A DNA stretch of 64,000 nucleotides from contig JAIXQU010000115.1 in the NCBI GenBank assembly GCA_027485575.1, forward strand, positions 1-64,000, in the 5' to 3' direction. Source of the DNA: Cytophagaceae bacterium (lineage in GTDB: Bacteria; Bacteroidota; Bacteroidia; Cytophagales; Flexibacteraceae). Below, in pieces: positions 18,759-28,449 of this stretch. The notes beneath the pieces are model-generated. The model did no database searches. It saw only the letters and a program-made list of their open reading frames with translations, and was not told the origin of the DNA. Position 1 is the first letter of the stretch, and every line of letters starts with the position of its first letter. Made by a program: the position numbers and the translations under genes.

Positions 18759-19997
18759 ATGCGCTTCGATAAATACGCCATTGCCGATCCAATTAAAAGA
18801 AGTTTGGCAGAATCAGGTTTTGTAAAACCTACGGATATACAGTTTAAGGCCATTCCTTCCATAATGAAAGGGGAAGATGTTTTGGCCATTGCCCAGACCG
18901 GAACTGGAAAAACAGCAGCTTTCGCCATTCCAATTATCAATTGGATGCATGAAAATCAGGAAAAATTGCCGAAAGGAATCGTCCGTTGTCTTGTGATGGT
19001 TCCGACGAGGGAATTGGCAGTTCAAATCACTGAAGTATTTCAAAATCTGGCAAAATACACGCCTGTAAAAATATTGAGCATGTTTGGGGGAGTGGACCAG
19101 ACACCACAGACCAAAGGTCTGGATAGAGGTGTTGATGTGTTGATAACGACTCCAGGCAGAATGTTTGACCTTAGAAGTCAGGGATTTATAGATTTGAGCC
19201 AAACCCAGATTCTTGTATTGGATGAAGCCGACCATATGCTGGCACTTGGGTTTATTCGGGATATTCGGGACACAATTAAAAACCTGCCAAAAAATCACCA
19301 GACACTTTTTTTCTCAGCGACCATCAACGAAGAAATCAAAAATCTGGCCTACTCCATTGTCCGAAACCCAATTCGGATTCAGATTTCCCCAAAGGACAGA
19401 GTTTCTAAAAATGTAGACCATCAGGTGGCTTTTATAGAAATGGATGACAAGCGGTTTTTTCTTGAACGCATTATTAAAGAACATGAAACGAGCAAGTTTC
19501 TGGTTTTTGTCAGAACCAAAGTTAGGGCTGAGAGGGTCTTTTCAGCCATGCAACGCGTTGGCATAGAAACCATTACCATGCATGGAGATAAAGATCAGCT
19601 GGATAGACTGGACGTGATGGAAAAATTCAGAACAGGCAAGGTAAGGGTACTCATTGCTACCGATGTCAGCGCACGTGGAATAGATATTTCAGGTGTAAAT
19701 TATGTCATCAACTATGACCTGCCGGATATAGACGAAAATTATGTCCACAGGGTAGGTAGGACAGGACGTGGAATGGAGAAAGGAATCGCAGTATCCTTTT
19801 GCGCTACAGAAGAAAAGCCGGTTTTAGAGGAGATTCAAAAGTTTCTTGGAAAACCAATTCAGGTTCTAGAAATTGAAAAAGATGAATATAAAATGACCCT
19901 GGCATTGACTGAAGAGCCTGGAACAAACTGGCGCAAACTCATTGAAGACCACGAGGCTGAGCTTGCTAAAAAACGAAAGAAAAAGGGAAAAAAGTAA
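18759..19997 (+). CDS. DEAD-box RNA helicase
   Basis: AIAQTGTGKTAAFAIP, PTRELAVQ, VLDEADHML, SATI, HRVGRTGR. Confidence 0.96.
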   Translation: MRFDKYAIADPIKRSLAESGFVKPTDIQFKAIPSIMKGEDVLAIAQTGTGKTAAFAIPIINWMHENQEKLPKGIVRCLVMVPTRELAVQITEVFQNLAKYTPVKILSMFGGVDQTPQTKGLDRGVDVLITTPGRMFDLRSQGFIDLSQTQILVLDEADHMLALGFIRDIRDTIKNLPKNHQTLFFSATINEEIKNLAYSIVRNPIRIQISPKDRVSKNVDHQVAFIEMDDKRFFLERIIKEHETSKFLVFVRTKVRAERVFSAMQRVGIETITMHGDKDQLDRLDVMEKFRTGKVRVLIATDVSARGIDISGVNYVINYDLPDIDENYVHRVGRTGRGMEKGIAVSFCATEEKPVLEEIQKFLGKPIQVLEIEKDEYKMTLALTEEPGTNWRKLIEDHEAELAKKRKKKGKK

Positions 19998-20005
19998 AAG
20001 GAAGT

Positions 20006-21082
20006 TTAGCCTTTACCCATTTCTTTTAAATGTCGTAAATGAGAGAGGAATGCACTCCAAAAGGAATCAAACTGTACATATTCAACATTATGTTCCTCGC
20101 AGGTTTGAAGGATAATGTTGTGCAACGCCGGATAATGGATATGACTGATTTTGGGAAAAAGATGATGAACCATTTGATAGTTCAAACCTCCCAGAAGCCA
20201 TGTTAAAATTTTGTTATCTGTCGCAAAATTTACCGTGGTATTAATTTGATAAATACTCCACTCAGACTCTATCTGAATGTCGTCACCAGCCACCTCAGGT
20301 GCTGAAAAAATTGTACCTTCAACTATGTGCGCCAATTGAAAAACAACAGCCAGCGTAAAACCACAAATCAGACTAAGAACAATATATCCGGTTATGGCTA
20401 ACAGTGGCCCAATAATCAATGAAGGAATAACCAGAAAGATTGAAATATGGATGACTTTGGTGGTCCAGAAGATCAAATGATCGGTAAATTCTAATTCGAC
20501 CATTGGAGTGTTTTCCGCTACCATTCTTGTAAAATACTTTTTGAAATCTCTGTAGTAAATCCAAAAAATGTAGGTAAAACAATAAAGAACCAAGGCATAA
20601 TATTGCTGAAAGCGGTGATACCACTTGATCGATTGATGTTCACTAAGTCTAATAAAAGGCTTTATGTCTATGTCATCATCAAGTCCTTCTATGTTGGTGT
20701 ATGTATGATGGTTCATAACATGCTTTTGGTGCCAAAATAATGCACTCCCTCCTAAAACATTAAGTGTATGGGCCATTATAACATTGATGCTTTTTCTCTT
20801 GGAAAAGCTTTTATGAGAGCCGTCGTGCATGACATTGAAGCCTACAAGAGCGAAAACAATCCCTTGAATAAAGTAAATCAAGAAAACAATTGAAACCGGA
20901 AGATTTGTAAATATCAACGGCAATAAATACAGAGATATCAACAATAGCATCAAAATGAAACCCTTAAGATAAAGTTCAAAGTTGCCATACTGTGAAATTT
21001 CGCCTTGGTTAAAATGCTGGTTTACTCTCTTTCTTAGCAACGACATAAAGTTTTGTTGCGAAGTCTGGAATTTAATATTCAT
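20006..21082 (-). CDS. Membrane fatty acid desaturase (acyl-CoA desaturase-like)
   Basis: Histidine boxes MHDGSH, HVMNHHTYTN and MVHHLFPKISHIHYP; several TM segments. Confidence 0.92.
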   Translation of the reverse strand: MNIKFQTSQQNFMSLLRKRVNQHFNQGEISQYGNFELYLKGFILMLLLISLYLLPLIFTNLPVSIVFLIYFIQGIVFALVGFNVMHDGSHKSFSKRKSINVIMAHTLNVLGGSALFWHQKHVMNHHTYTNIEGLDDDIDIKPFIRLSEHQSIKWYHRFQQYYALVLYCFTYIFWIYYRDFKKYFTRMVAENTPMVELEFTDHLIFWTTKVIHISIFLVIPSLIIGPLLAITGYIVLSLICGFTLAVVFQLAHIVEGTIFSAPEVAGDDIQIESEWSIYQINTTVNFATDNKILTWLLGGLNYQMVHHLFPKISHIHYPALHNIILQTCEEHNVEYVQFDSFWSAFLSHLRHLKEMGKG

Positions 21083-21229
21083 TAAAAAATAAGAAGGTAT
21101 AAAAAAACGAGGAGGACTTGATGTAAAGAAATATGCAAATTTTCGTGACTTTTGAATATTGACAGCAAGTTAATCAATGTTAAGTAGAAAAGCAATGCCA
21201 GAGTTAAAACCCATATCTTCGGAAAGTGT

Positions 21230-22129
21230 TTAACTTTTTATTGAAATAACATGATAGGTTTCTGAAACTCCACCTAAACTGGAGAAGAAATCTCTAACCC
21301 CGGGAATGCTGCTTCCTTCAAAATCAAAAACTAAATCCTGACTTAAAAACACGGAAATCATCTCATAAAAAATTCGGGTTAAAGCCTCCTTTTTAAATCC
21401 AGTCCGGCTGGAGATAGAAAACAAATAATATAACCTGTCCGCCCATTTCAAAACCAAAACAGCAGACAAAGGCTCCTGATCATCAAAAACCACAAAGCGG
21501 TAAATAGACTTTGAAAAGTCATCCGATTTGGAAAGCGAATTCAGAATTGATATTTCTTTTTTAACGGGCTTCCAGATCTGGCCAGGGCTATTCACAATTT
21601 GAAGTAACAATTCAAAAAAATCACTATGGCTTACCTGCCTGGTATTTAGTGCTTTAGACTTATTTAGTGCTTGCTTTCGGTTTTGCTTCCAATGGGAAAT
21701 TACACTTTCTATATTTCCACCCAATTGGAAATATTGGTTATTCTTTGGCTGAGCAGAAAGAGAATTGTCTATCGGATAGGAAGGCAAAAATCCTGCAGGC
21801 CATTTTGGATTCAACGTTTTTTGAGCCAAAAACCTGAACCAACATTCCCAGTGATGCGCATTGGGCTGACCTTCCTGGCAAAATGGGTTATACTTCTGGC
21901 AAAATCCAACCTGAAAAACCCGCCACTTAAAGTATAGATTTTGACCTGCAAAAGGGAAAAAAGCCACCAAACCTTTTGGGTCAGCAATCCGGGCATAAAA
22001 ACATTTTCCGGGTGCAATGGTGGACAAAAAAACAGGATGGTTATAAAGACTGGATCCCGCAAACCAATTTAAGGGGACCTCTTTTAATATGTCTTTTGCC
22101 TTGATGATTGAAAAGTTGGAATCGCTCAA
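21230..22129 (-). CDS. FemAB/GNAT-like acyltransferase-family protein
   Basis: WKQNRKQALNKSK... and LVFDFEGSSIPGVRDFFSSLGG pattern seen in FemAB-like GNAT proteins. Confidence 0.6.
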   Translation of the reverse strand: MSDSNFSIIKAKDILKEVPLNWFAGSSLYNHPVFLSTIAPGKCFYARIADPKGLVAFFPFAGQNLYFKWRVFQVGFCQKYNPFCQEGQPNAHHWECWFRFLAQKTLNPKWPAGFLPSYPIDNSLSAQPKNNQYFQLGGNIESVISHWKQNRKQALNKSKALNTRQVSHSDFFELLLQIVNSPGQIWKPVKKEISILNSLSKSDDFSKSIYRFVVFDDQEPLSAVLVLKWADRLYYLFSISSRTGFKKEALTRIFYEMISVFLSQDLVFDFEGSSIPGVRDFFSSLGGVSETYHVISIKS

Positions 22130-22551
22130 TTGTTTGCTGGTTTGTATTGTTTAAGCGATAACTTATTGATGCTAAGCTCTCTGTTTGAGTTCAAGGCTTC
22201 ATAGTTGGAAATATCCTTGATTAAAACGGCTTCCTTTTCAACAAATTCAAACCAAAACCGAAGTATTTCAATGGCCTCTTCTTTCACCTTGTAAAAGACC
22301 CAATGGTCGTTTCTGTGGCTTTGGACAAGATTTGCCTGTTTTAATATTCCAACAAGGCGGGCGGTTTTGGTTTGGGTAAAATCTAAAATCAATTCCAAAT
22401 CTGTAATTGAAAGTTCTCCCTTGTGAAACAGAAGGTGAAGAATTCTGAGTCTGGATTCATCGCCCATAGCCTTAAGTAGCTGAACTCCAAAGGAAAGAGC
22501 GAAGTTTTTAAGCTTTAGCGACGGCGGTTTTTCCATTCCTAAGATTGACAT
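22126..22551 (-). CDS. ArsR-family winged-helix transcriptional regulator
   Basis: LKAMGDESRLRILHLLFHKGELSITDLELILDFTQTKTARLVGILKQANLVQSHRNDHWVFYKV. Confidence 0.9.
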   Translation of the reverse strand: MSILGMEKPPSLKLKNFALSFGVQLLKAMGDESRLRILHLLFHKGELSITDLELILDFTQTKTARLVGILKQANLVQSHRNDHWVFYKVKEEAIEILRFWFEFVEKEAVLIKDISNYEALNSNRELSINKLSLKQYKPANN

Positions 22552-22608
22552 GGGGTAATCTTTCCAACTTTTTTTAATTCAAATGCAAAAAAAATGAATA
22601 CTTAATAG

Positions 22609-25098
22609 ATGTGCTTCACATATTGCCAAAGGAAACTAATATTTTTTCTTTTGTTGTCATTTTCAAGCCTTGTGGCTATTTTAGGTTCTGAGGTGTATGG
22701 CCTGACCGACCCAAACCGGGACGTTGTTCAATTGTTTTATGACAGCCGGTTAATTGCCAATGGACATGGAGGGGTGTTTTTTGCCTTCCAAAGTATAAAA
22801 TCAGATGGGCATTTGTTTATTCCTGCGGCTGCAGAAAAAGGCGTGAATCAATGGGTTATTTCAGATTTAAAATGGAAAGACTGGCTTGAGAAACAAGGAA
22901 ATCATAATTGGGTTTGGGTTGAGAATGTTCTGGAGGCTTTTCAGAAAATCGTTGCACAACACCGTGGTGAATTTGAAATCCCCGTCGTAGGAATTACCGG
23001 AAGCAATGGGAAAACCATTGTAAAAGAATGGCTTTCCCAACTCATTGGTTTTGAATATTTGTATTGTAAAAGTCCCAAAAGCTTTAATTCCCAGATTGGG
23101 GTAGGAATTTCAGTATGGAATTTAAACCAGGGGCATAATCTGGGGATTTTTGAGGCTGGCATTTCTCAAAAAGGAGAAATGCAAAATCTTTCAACCATGA
23201 TCCAACCCACACTTGGAGTTATGACCAGTTTCGGCTCTGCCCATGATGAAGGATTTGGTTCTTCGGAGGAAAAATTCCTGGAAAAAATCTCTCTTTTTGG
23301 CCATTCAAAAAACTTAATTCTCTCAGATTCGCTTTACCGCCAATTCGAAAAGTTAATTGCGGACCATTTAGCCGGGGTTTCAATTCTAACCTGGACTTGG
23401 GAAAAAACGGAAGAAATGCAGAAAAGTAAACTGCAGTTCAACAATTCAGGATTTAGTTTTTCTCTCCCGTTTTCAGATGAGGCTTCATTGGAAAATCTGG
23501 GAAATGCCATTTCAGCGGCCCTTTTTCTTGGTATAAAACCAGAAAAAATTCAAAACAGGTTGCTGCATTTAAGTCTGCCCGAAATGAGACTTAGCCTAAA
23601 AGAAGGTTTTAATGGAAACCTCATAATAGACGACACATATACAAATGACTTTGCAGGATTGGAGGCCGCCCTTCAGTTTGCCAGTCTTCAACGAAAAGAA
23701 AACCAAAGCCTTGTTCTGATTTTAAGTGATTTACAAGAATCCAGTTTGGATAAAGAAAGCATCAAATCCAAAATTCCGGGCCTTGCCGATAACTTTTCGC
23801 TAAACCAGCTTATAACTGTAGGAACGCAGTTTGAAGATTCCAGTGATTTTAAAAACCTGAAGCATTCCAATTTCCAGACGACCGATTTGTTGATGGAGTC
23901 AAAATCTTATGCTTCAATCAAAGATTCTATTCTGTTAATCAAAGGCGCCCGAATATTTAAACTTGAAAATCTTGTAAAAATTCTGCAAAAAAAGGTCCAC
24001 GGCACAAGGTTGGAAATCAACCTGGATGCGATGGTGAATAATCTCAATTTCTACAAAAGCCAGCTTCCAAAAGGGACAGGAATCGTAGCCATGGTAAAGG
24101 CGTTGGGATATGGAAGTGGCGGAGAAGAAATTGCAAGAATACTGGAATACCATCATGTAGATTACCTGGCAGTGGCTTATGCGGACGAAGGAATAAAGCT
24201 GCGAGAAGCTGGGATCAAACTGCCCATCATGGTTTTAAACCCAATGCCAGAGGCAATTGAAAGCATGATAGCCAACAACCTGGAACCTGAGATTTATGGA
24301 TTTAATGTTTTAAAAGCCTGGCTGGAAGCTGCAAAACCAGGAACTGAAAAAAGGGTCCCACCTGTTCACTTAAAGATTGATACAGGAATGCACCGACTGG
24401 GTTTTTTGGATTTCGAACTTGAAGATTTATCGGAAATTTTACTTCAAAATCCATGGATAAAGATTGCAACCGTATTCAGCCATCTGGCAGGAGCAGATGA
24501 GGATGGCTTACTTGATTACAGCAAGCTTCAGATAAAAAAATTCGAGACAGCATGCACTTTTCTGAAGCAAAAATTAGAGCAGAATTTCAAAATGCATATT
24601 TTGAATTCCGCTGGAATCCTAAGATTTCCAGAGGCAAATTTCGATATGGTCAGGTTAGGAATAGGGCTATATGGCATTGAAATCAACTCCTGGTTCCAAA
24701 ATCAACTTCAATCTGTTTCAACTTTTAAAACCACAATTTCTCAAATTAAAAAACTAAAAGCAGGTGAAACGGTTGGTTATGGAAGAAAAGGATTGGTAAC
24801 CACCGATAGCGAAATTGCCACAATTGCCATTGGTTATGCGGATGGCTTCAGAAGGGACTTTTCACTTGGCAAAGCCATGGTAAAAGTAAAAAACCAATGG
24901 GTGCCTGTCATCGGCAACGTGTGCATGGATATGACAATGGTTAATGTTACAGGATTAAATGCAGAAGAAGGAGATGAAGTTATTATCTTTGATGATGCGG
25001 AGTCACTTTTAAAGTTGGCAAGTGCGGCTGAGACCATTCCTTACGAGATTTTAACAGGTATTGGCCACAGAGTAAAACGAATTTTTTACAGAGAATGA
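22609..25098 (+). CDS. Bifunctional UDP-N-acetylmuramoyl-tripeptide:D-Ala-D-Ala ligase / alanine racemase fusion
   Basis: MurF part: VVGITGSNGKTIVKEWL; Alr part: LEINLDAMVNNLNFYKSQLP...MVKALGYGSG and C-term IGNVCMDMTMVNVTG. Start uncertain (TTG 22651/22654 possible). Confidence 0.93.
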   Translation: MCFTYCQRKLIFFLLLSFSSLVAILGSEVYGLTDPNRDVVQLFYDSRLIANGHGGVFFAFQSIKSDGHLFIPAAAEKGVNQWVISDLKWKDWLEKQGNHNWVWVENVLEAFQKIVAQHRGEFEIPVVGITGSNGKTIVKEWLSQLIGFEYLYCKSPKSFNSQIGVGISVWNLNQGHNLGIFEAGISQKGEMQNLSTMIQPTLGVMTSFGSAHDEGFGSSEEKFLEKISLFGHSKNLILSDSLYRQFEKLIADHLAGVSILTWTWEKTEEMQKSKLQFNNSGFSFSLPFSDEASLENLGNAISAALFLGIKPEKIQNRLLHLSLPEMRLSLKEGFNGNLIIDDTYTNDFAGLEAALQFASLQRKENQSLVLILSDLQESSLDKESIKSKIPGLADNFSLNQLITVGTQFEDSSDFKNLKHSNFQTTDLLMESKSYASIKDSILLIKGARIFKLENLVKILQKKVHGTRLEINLDAMVNNLNFYKSQLPKGTGIVAMVKALGYGSGGEEIARILEYHHVDYLAVAYADEGIKLREAGIKLPIMVLNPMPEAIESMIANNLEPEIYGFNVLKAWLEAAKPGTEKRVPPVHLKIDTGMHRLGFLDFELEDLSEILLQNPWIKIATVFSHLAGADEDGLLDYSKLQIKKFETACTFLKQKLEQNFKMHILNSAGILRFPEANFDMVRLGIGLYGIEINSWFQNQLQSVSTFKTTISQIKKLKAGETVGYGRKGLVTTDSEIATIAIGYADGFRRDFSLGKAMVKVKNQWVPVIGNVCMDMTMVNVTGLNAEEGDEVIIFDDAESLLKLASAAETIPYEILTGIGHRVKRIFYRE

Positions 25099-27296
25099 AG
25101 AAAATAGGCATCATACTTTTTTTTCTGATTAGCAGTCATTTGGGATGGTCTACCCATATTGTGGGAGGTGGATTTTCTTACAGGATTACTTCGGGGAACA
25201 ATTATATTTTTTCCCTCACCCTGTATTTTGATTTTATCAATGGAAACCTGGGCGCCAAAGACCGGAATGCCACTTGTTTTCTTTTTGCTAAATCAACCAA
25301 TGTTCTTATCGATTCTTTGGTTTTAAATTTAGTTGACAGCAGTAGATTTTTGCCATTTACCAACCCCAACTGTGCGGCGGGTAGTAACATCAGAACCCAG
25401 ATTTTTATTTATGAAAAGCCATACAATATGGACCCCTTTGAATTTAACGACCCCAATGGATATTATCTTGTTTGGGAGCGTTGCTGCAGAAACAACGGGA
25501 TATCCAATATTTTATCGCCTGGAGAAACCGGTCAAACTTTTTACATGGAATTTCCACCGGTTATAAAAAATGGGCAATCTTTTTTCAACAGTTCTCCTGG
25601 TTTTATTGACCTCAACTCAGACTATCCATGTGTCAATCAACCTTTTAAAATTTCATTTAAGGCCTTTGATCCCGATGGTGATTCTTTGGTCTATTCTTTA
25701 ATTGCCCCGATAAAAGGAAATTCTACATCTACCAGACCTTTGCGTGTATTGCCATTTCCGGCACCTTATGCCCTTGTCAACTGGAGACCTGGATATTCTG
25801 CAAATAACCCCTTACCGGGCAACCCGGGTTTGGTGGTTAATTCCTCAAATGGTTTGGTCACCTGCGTTGCTTCTCAGGTTGGGCTTTTTGTCTTTTCGGT
25901 ACTTTGCCAGGAATTCAGGAATGGACAGAAAATTGGTGAAATCAGGAGGGAAATGCAGCTCAACGTGAAAGATTGCCAACCCAACTCACCACCAACACTT
26001 GTTGTAAAAGATCCTGCCAGAAATCTCCTTTTAGATAAAAATGACACGCTGTATTTAAATTCAGGATCAACCCAGGGCTGCTATAAGCTCAAACTCACAG
26101 ATGCCCAGATAAACCAAGCTGTCAGATTCAGGGTTGAACGTTTGTCGCTGAATACACCTTTGGCGGTTCAAAAAGACACAACTGTAAAACTTCTTCAAAT
26201 TGGAGATTCTATTGCTGTAAGATTCTGTATTCCTGCATGTTCAAATGCAAACCCAACACAGCCATGGAAGATTCTCTTAATCGCCACCGACGATGGTTGC
26301 AGTCAGCCCCTTTCTGACAGCCTCAATTTGAACCTGGTAATAAAAAGAAAGCCAGTCATGCCCCCAACAATAAAAACGATTGATATCCTTGCTGATACCA
26401 TAACGGTAATACAAACAGAGATTTTCAGATTCAGGCTTGAAGCACTTCAAATAGAACCGGGAGACCTGTCGGTTTTTTCAACCCTGACAGATTCAAAAGG
26501 AGTAGCAATCTCTGTCCAAACCAATGGAATTACACTGCCGGCCGGTAACGGAACAAACCGTATAGAAACCAGTTTTAACTGGCCTGAAATATGCTTTTTA
26601 CCAGAGAATCAACCGCTAAAATTAATGAGCATAGCCCGTTCTACGGTTTGCGATTCTGTCAAATATGACACTGTATATCAATACATTCGTATCATCCCTA
26701 AAATACTGGAAGTTGGTATAACCTCTGATTATTCCGGCAAAAATCCGATTGAGGTTTTTGAAAACCGAAACATTAACTTTACTGTCAACGGCAAAGCTTC
26801 TGAAAACAGATTGGTAACCCTTTCTTCCAGTGGAACTCTGGTTGGAGTTCCAGGATTTTCATTTCCCGGAATCACAGCAAATGGTTCCGCGGTTTCTACT
26901 TTTTTGGTCAATACCAATTGTGAATCTCCCGGAGGCGATTTTGATGTTAAAATTATGAGTTCAAGTCTTTTTTGTGGTGTAAACTTTAAAGATTCACTTG
27001 AGTACAAAATCAGAATAAGAAAGTCTTCCGACAGTCTTGGGGTCATACCCAACCTGATTACAGCCAATGGAGACGAGTACAATGAGTCATTTAATATTCT
27101 GGACATTCTCCCGGAAGACAATTGCAAATTGACTTTCGATTTTATAGAAATATTTGACCGCTGGGGAAAAAGAATATTCTATTCCAAAGACCGGAAATTT
27201 GTGTGGAAACCAGAACAGAATTGGGAAGGGGTTTTTTTCTTTGCGCTTCATTTTAAGGAAAAAACCATTCGCGATTGGCTTACGGTAGTTCGTTAA
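25095..27296 (+). CDS. Secreted protein with gliding-motility-associated (CHU_C / T9SS type B) C-terminal domain
   Basis: Signal peptide MKKIGIILFFLISSHLGWS; C-term VIPNLITANGDEYNESFNI...FIEIFDRWGKRIFYSKDRKFVWKPEQNWEGVFFFALHF...WLTVVR. Confidence 0.85.
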   Translation: MKKIGIILFFLISSHLGWSTHIVGGGFSYRITSGNNYIFSLTLYFDFINGNLGAKDRNATCFLFAKSTNVLIDSLVLNLVDSSRFLPFTNPNCAAGSNIRTQIFIYEKPYNMDPFEFNDPNGYYLVWERCCRNNGISNILSPGETGQTFYMEFPPVIKNGQSFFNSSPGFIDLNSDYPCVNQPFKISFKAFDPDGDSLVYSLIAPIKGNSTSTRPLRVLPFPAPYALVNWRPGYSANNPLPGNPGLVVNSSNGLVTCVASQVGLFVFSVLCQEFRNGQKIGEIRREMQLNVKDCQPNSPPTLVVKDPARNLLLDKNDTLYLNSGSTQGCYKLKLTDAQINQAVRFRVERLSLNTPLAVQKDTTVKLLQIGDSIAVRFCIPACSNANPTQPWKILLIATDDGCSQPLSDSLNLNLVIKRKPVMPPTIKTIDILADTITVIQTEIFRFRLEALQIEPGDLSVFSTLTDSKGVAISVQTNGITLPAGNGTNRIETSFNWPEICFLPENQPLKLMSIARSTVCDSVKYDTVYQYIRIIPKILEVGITSDYSGKNPIEVFENRNINFTVNGKASENRLVTLSSSGTLVGVPGFSFPGITANGSAVSTFLVNTNCESPGGDFDVKIMSSSLFCGVNFKDSLEYKIRIRKSSDSLGVIPNLITANGDEYNESFNILDILPEDNCKLTFDFIEIFDRWGKRIFYSKDRKFVWKPEQNWEGVFFFALHFKEKTIRDWLTVVR

Positions 27297-27331
27297 CCCG
27301 GAATTTCATTTGTTTTTTTACTTTTGAATTG

Positions 27332-27634
27332 ATGACAAAGCATAACAAAGGCTATTTATCAAAACTGGAAGACCTCGTGTCTGAAGGAGGATTTATGGTC
27401 CGATACGAAAGGGGAAATTTTAAATCTGGATATTGCATCCTGAAAGACACGAAAATGGTATTGGTAAACAACTTTTTGCCTGTAGAAGGAAGGATAAGTT
27501 GCCTGCTCGAACTTGCCGATATTTTGCCCCTGGACCTGGAAAAGCTTTCTGAAAAAAGCAAAAAAATCTGGATAGAATTGAAAAACGCAAAAACCGAACT
27601 TCCTGAAATCGAATTCGGAAAACAAGAAAAATAA
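27332..27634 (+). CDS. Conserved hypothetical protein
   Basis: ORF track start 27275 is likely too early; MTKHNKGYLSKLEDLVSEGGFMVRYERGNFKSGYC begins at 27332, after the preceding stop at 27296. Confidence 0.72.
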   Translation: MTKHNKGYLSKLEDLVSEGGFMVRYERGNFKSGYCILKDTKMVLVNNFLPVEGRISCLLELADILPLDLEKLSEKSKKIWIELKNAKTELPEIEFGKQEK

Positions 27635-27638
27635 AACC

Positions 27639-28403
27639 TTGAAAATTACATTTTTAGGAACCGGAACCTCACAGGGAATTCCCATGATAGGGTGCCAATG
27701 TGGAGCATGTAAATCTTTGGATTACAGAGACAAACGGTTTAGAGCGTCCATTCTGATTGAAACCAAAACCACAACCATTGCCGTAGATGCAGGACCTGAT
27801 TTCAGGCAACAAATGCTTCGGGCAGGTACCAAAAAAATGGATGCCCTTTTGGTTACCCACGAACACAAAGACCATGTGGCTGGCCTGGATGATTTGAGGG
27901 CCTTCAATTACATCCAGGAAAAATCGATGCCCATTTTTTCCCTTCAGCGGGTTTTGGACCACATAAAAGTTGAGTTTGCTTATGCCTTTGCCGAAAAGCG
28001 CTACCCGGGTGTACCTCAATTGGATTTGTTTCCAATAATAGAAAATCAAAAATTTGAAATTGGGGATATAGAAATAGAAACCATCCCCGTTATGCACGCA
28101 AAACTGCCCATTTTGGGATTTCGTTTTGGTGATTTTACCTACATCACGGATGCTAATTTTTTAAGCGAATCTGCCATCAACCAAATCAAGGGAAGTAAAG
28201 TTCTGGTTTTGAACGCCCTACAGAAAGAACCACATATCTCTCATTTCACCTTGGATCAGGCCGTAGAAATGGCTATAAAAATTGGAGTACCAAAGGTTTA
28301 TTTCACACACATGAGCCATAAACTTGGTCCACAAAAAGAAGTTGAAAAGGAGCTGCCAAATGGAATTCACTTTTCTTATGATGGGCTGGAGGTAAATCTT
28401 TAA
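27639..28403 (+). CDS. MBL-fold metal-dependent hydrolase (PhnP-like)
   Basis: GTGTSQGIPMIGCQC, VTHEHKDHVAGLDDLRAFN, YITDANFL, FTHMSH. Confidence 0.9.
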   Translation: MKITFLGTGTSQGIPMIGCQCGACKSLDYRDKRFRASILIETKTTTIAVDAGPDFRQQMLRAGTKKMDALLVTHEHKDHVAGLDDLRAFNYIQEKSMPIFSLQRVLDHIKVEFAYAFAEKRYPGVPQLDLFPIIENQKFEIGDIEIETIPVMHAKLPILGFRFGDFTYITDANFLSESAINQIKGSKVLVLNALQKEPHISHFTLDQAVEMAIKIGVPKVYFTHMSHKLGPQKEVEKELPNGIHFSYDGLEVNL

Positions 28404-28449
28404 GGGTTTAATGGTAGTTTGAGAGACTCTAACCCAGTCGGAACATTTT

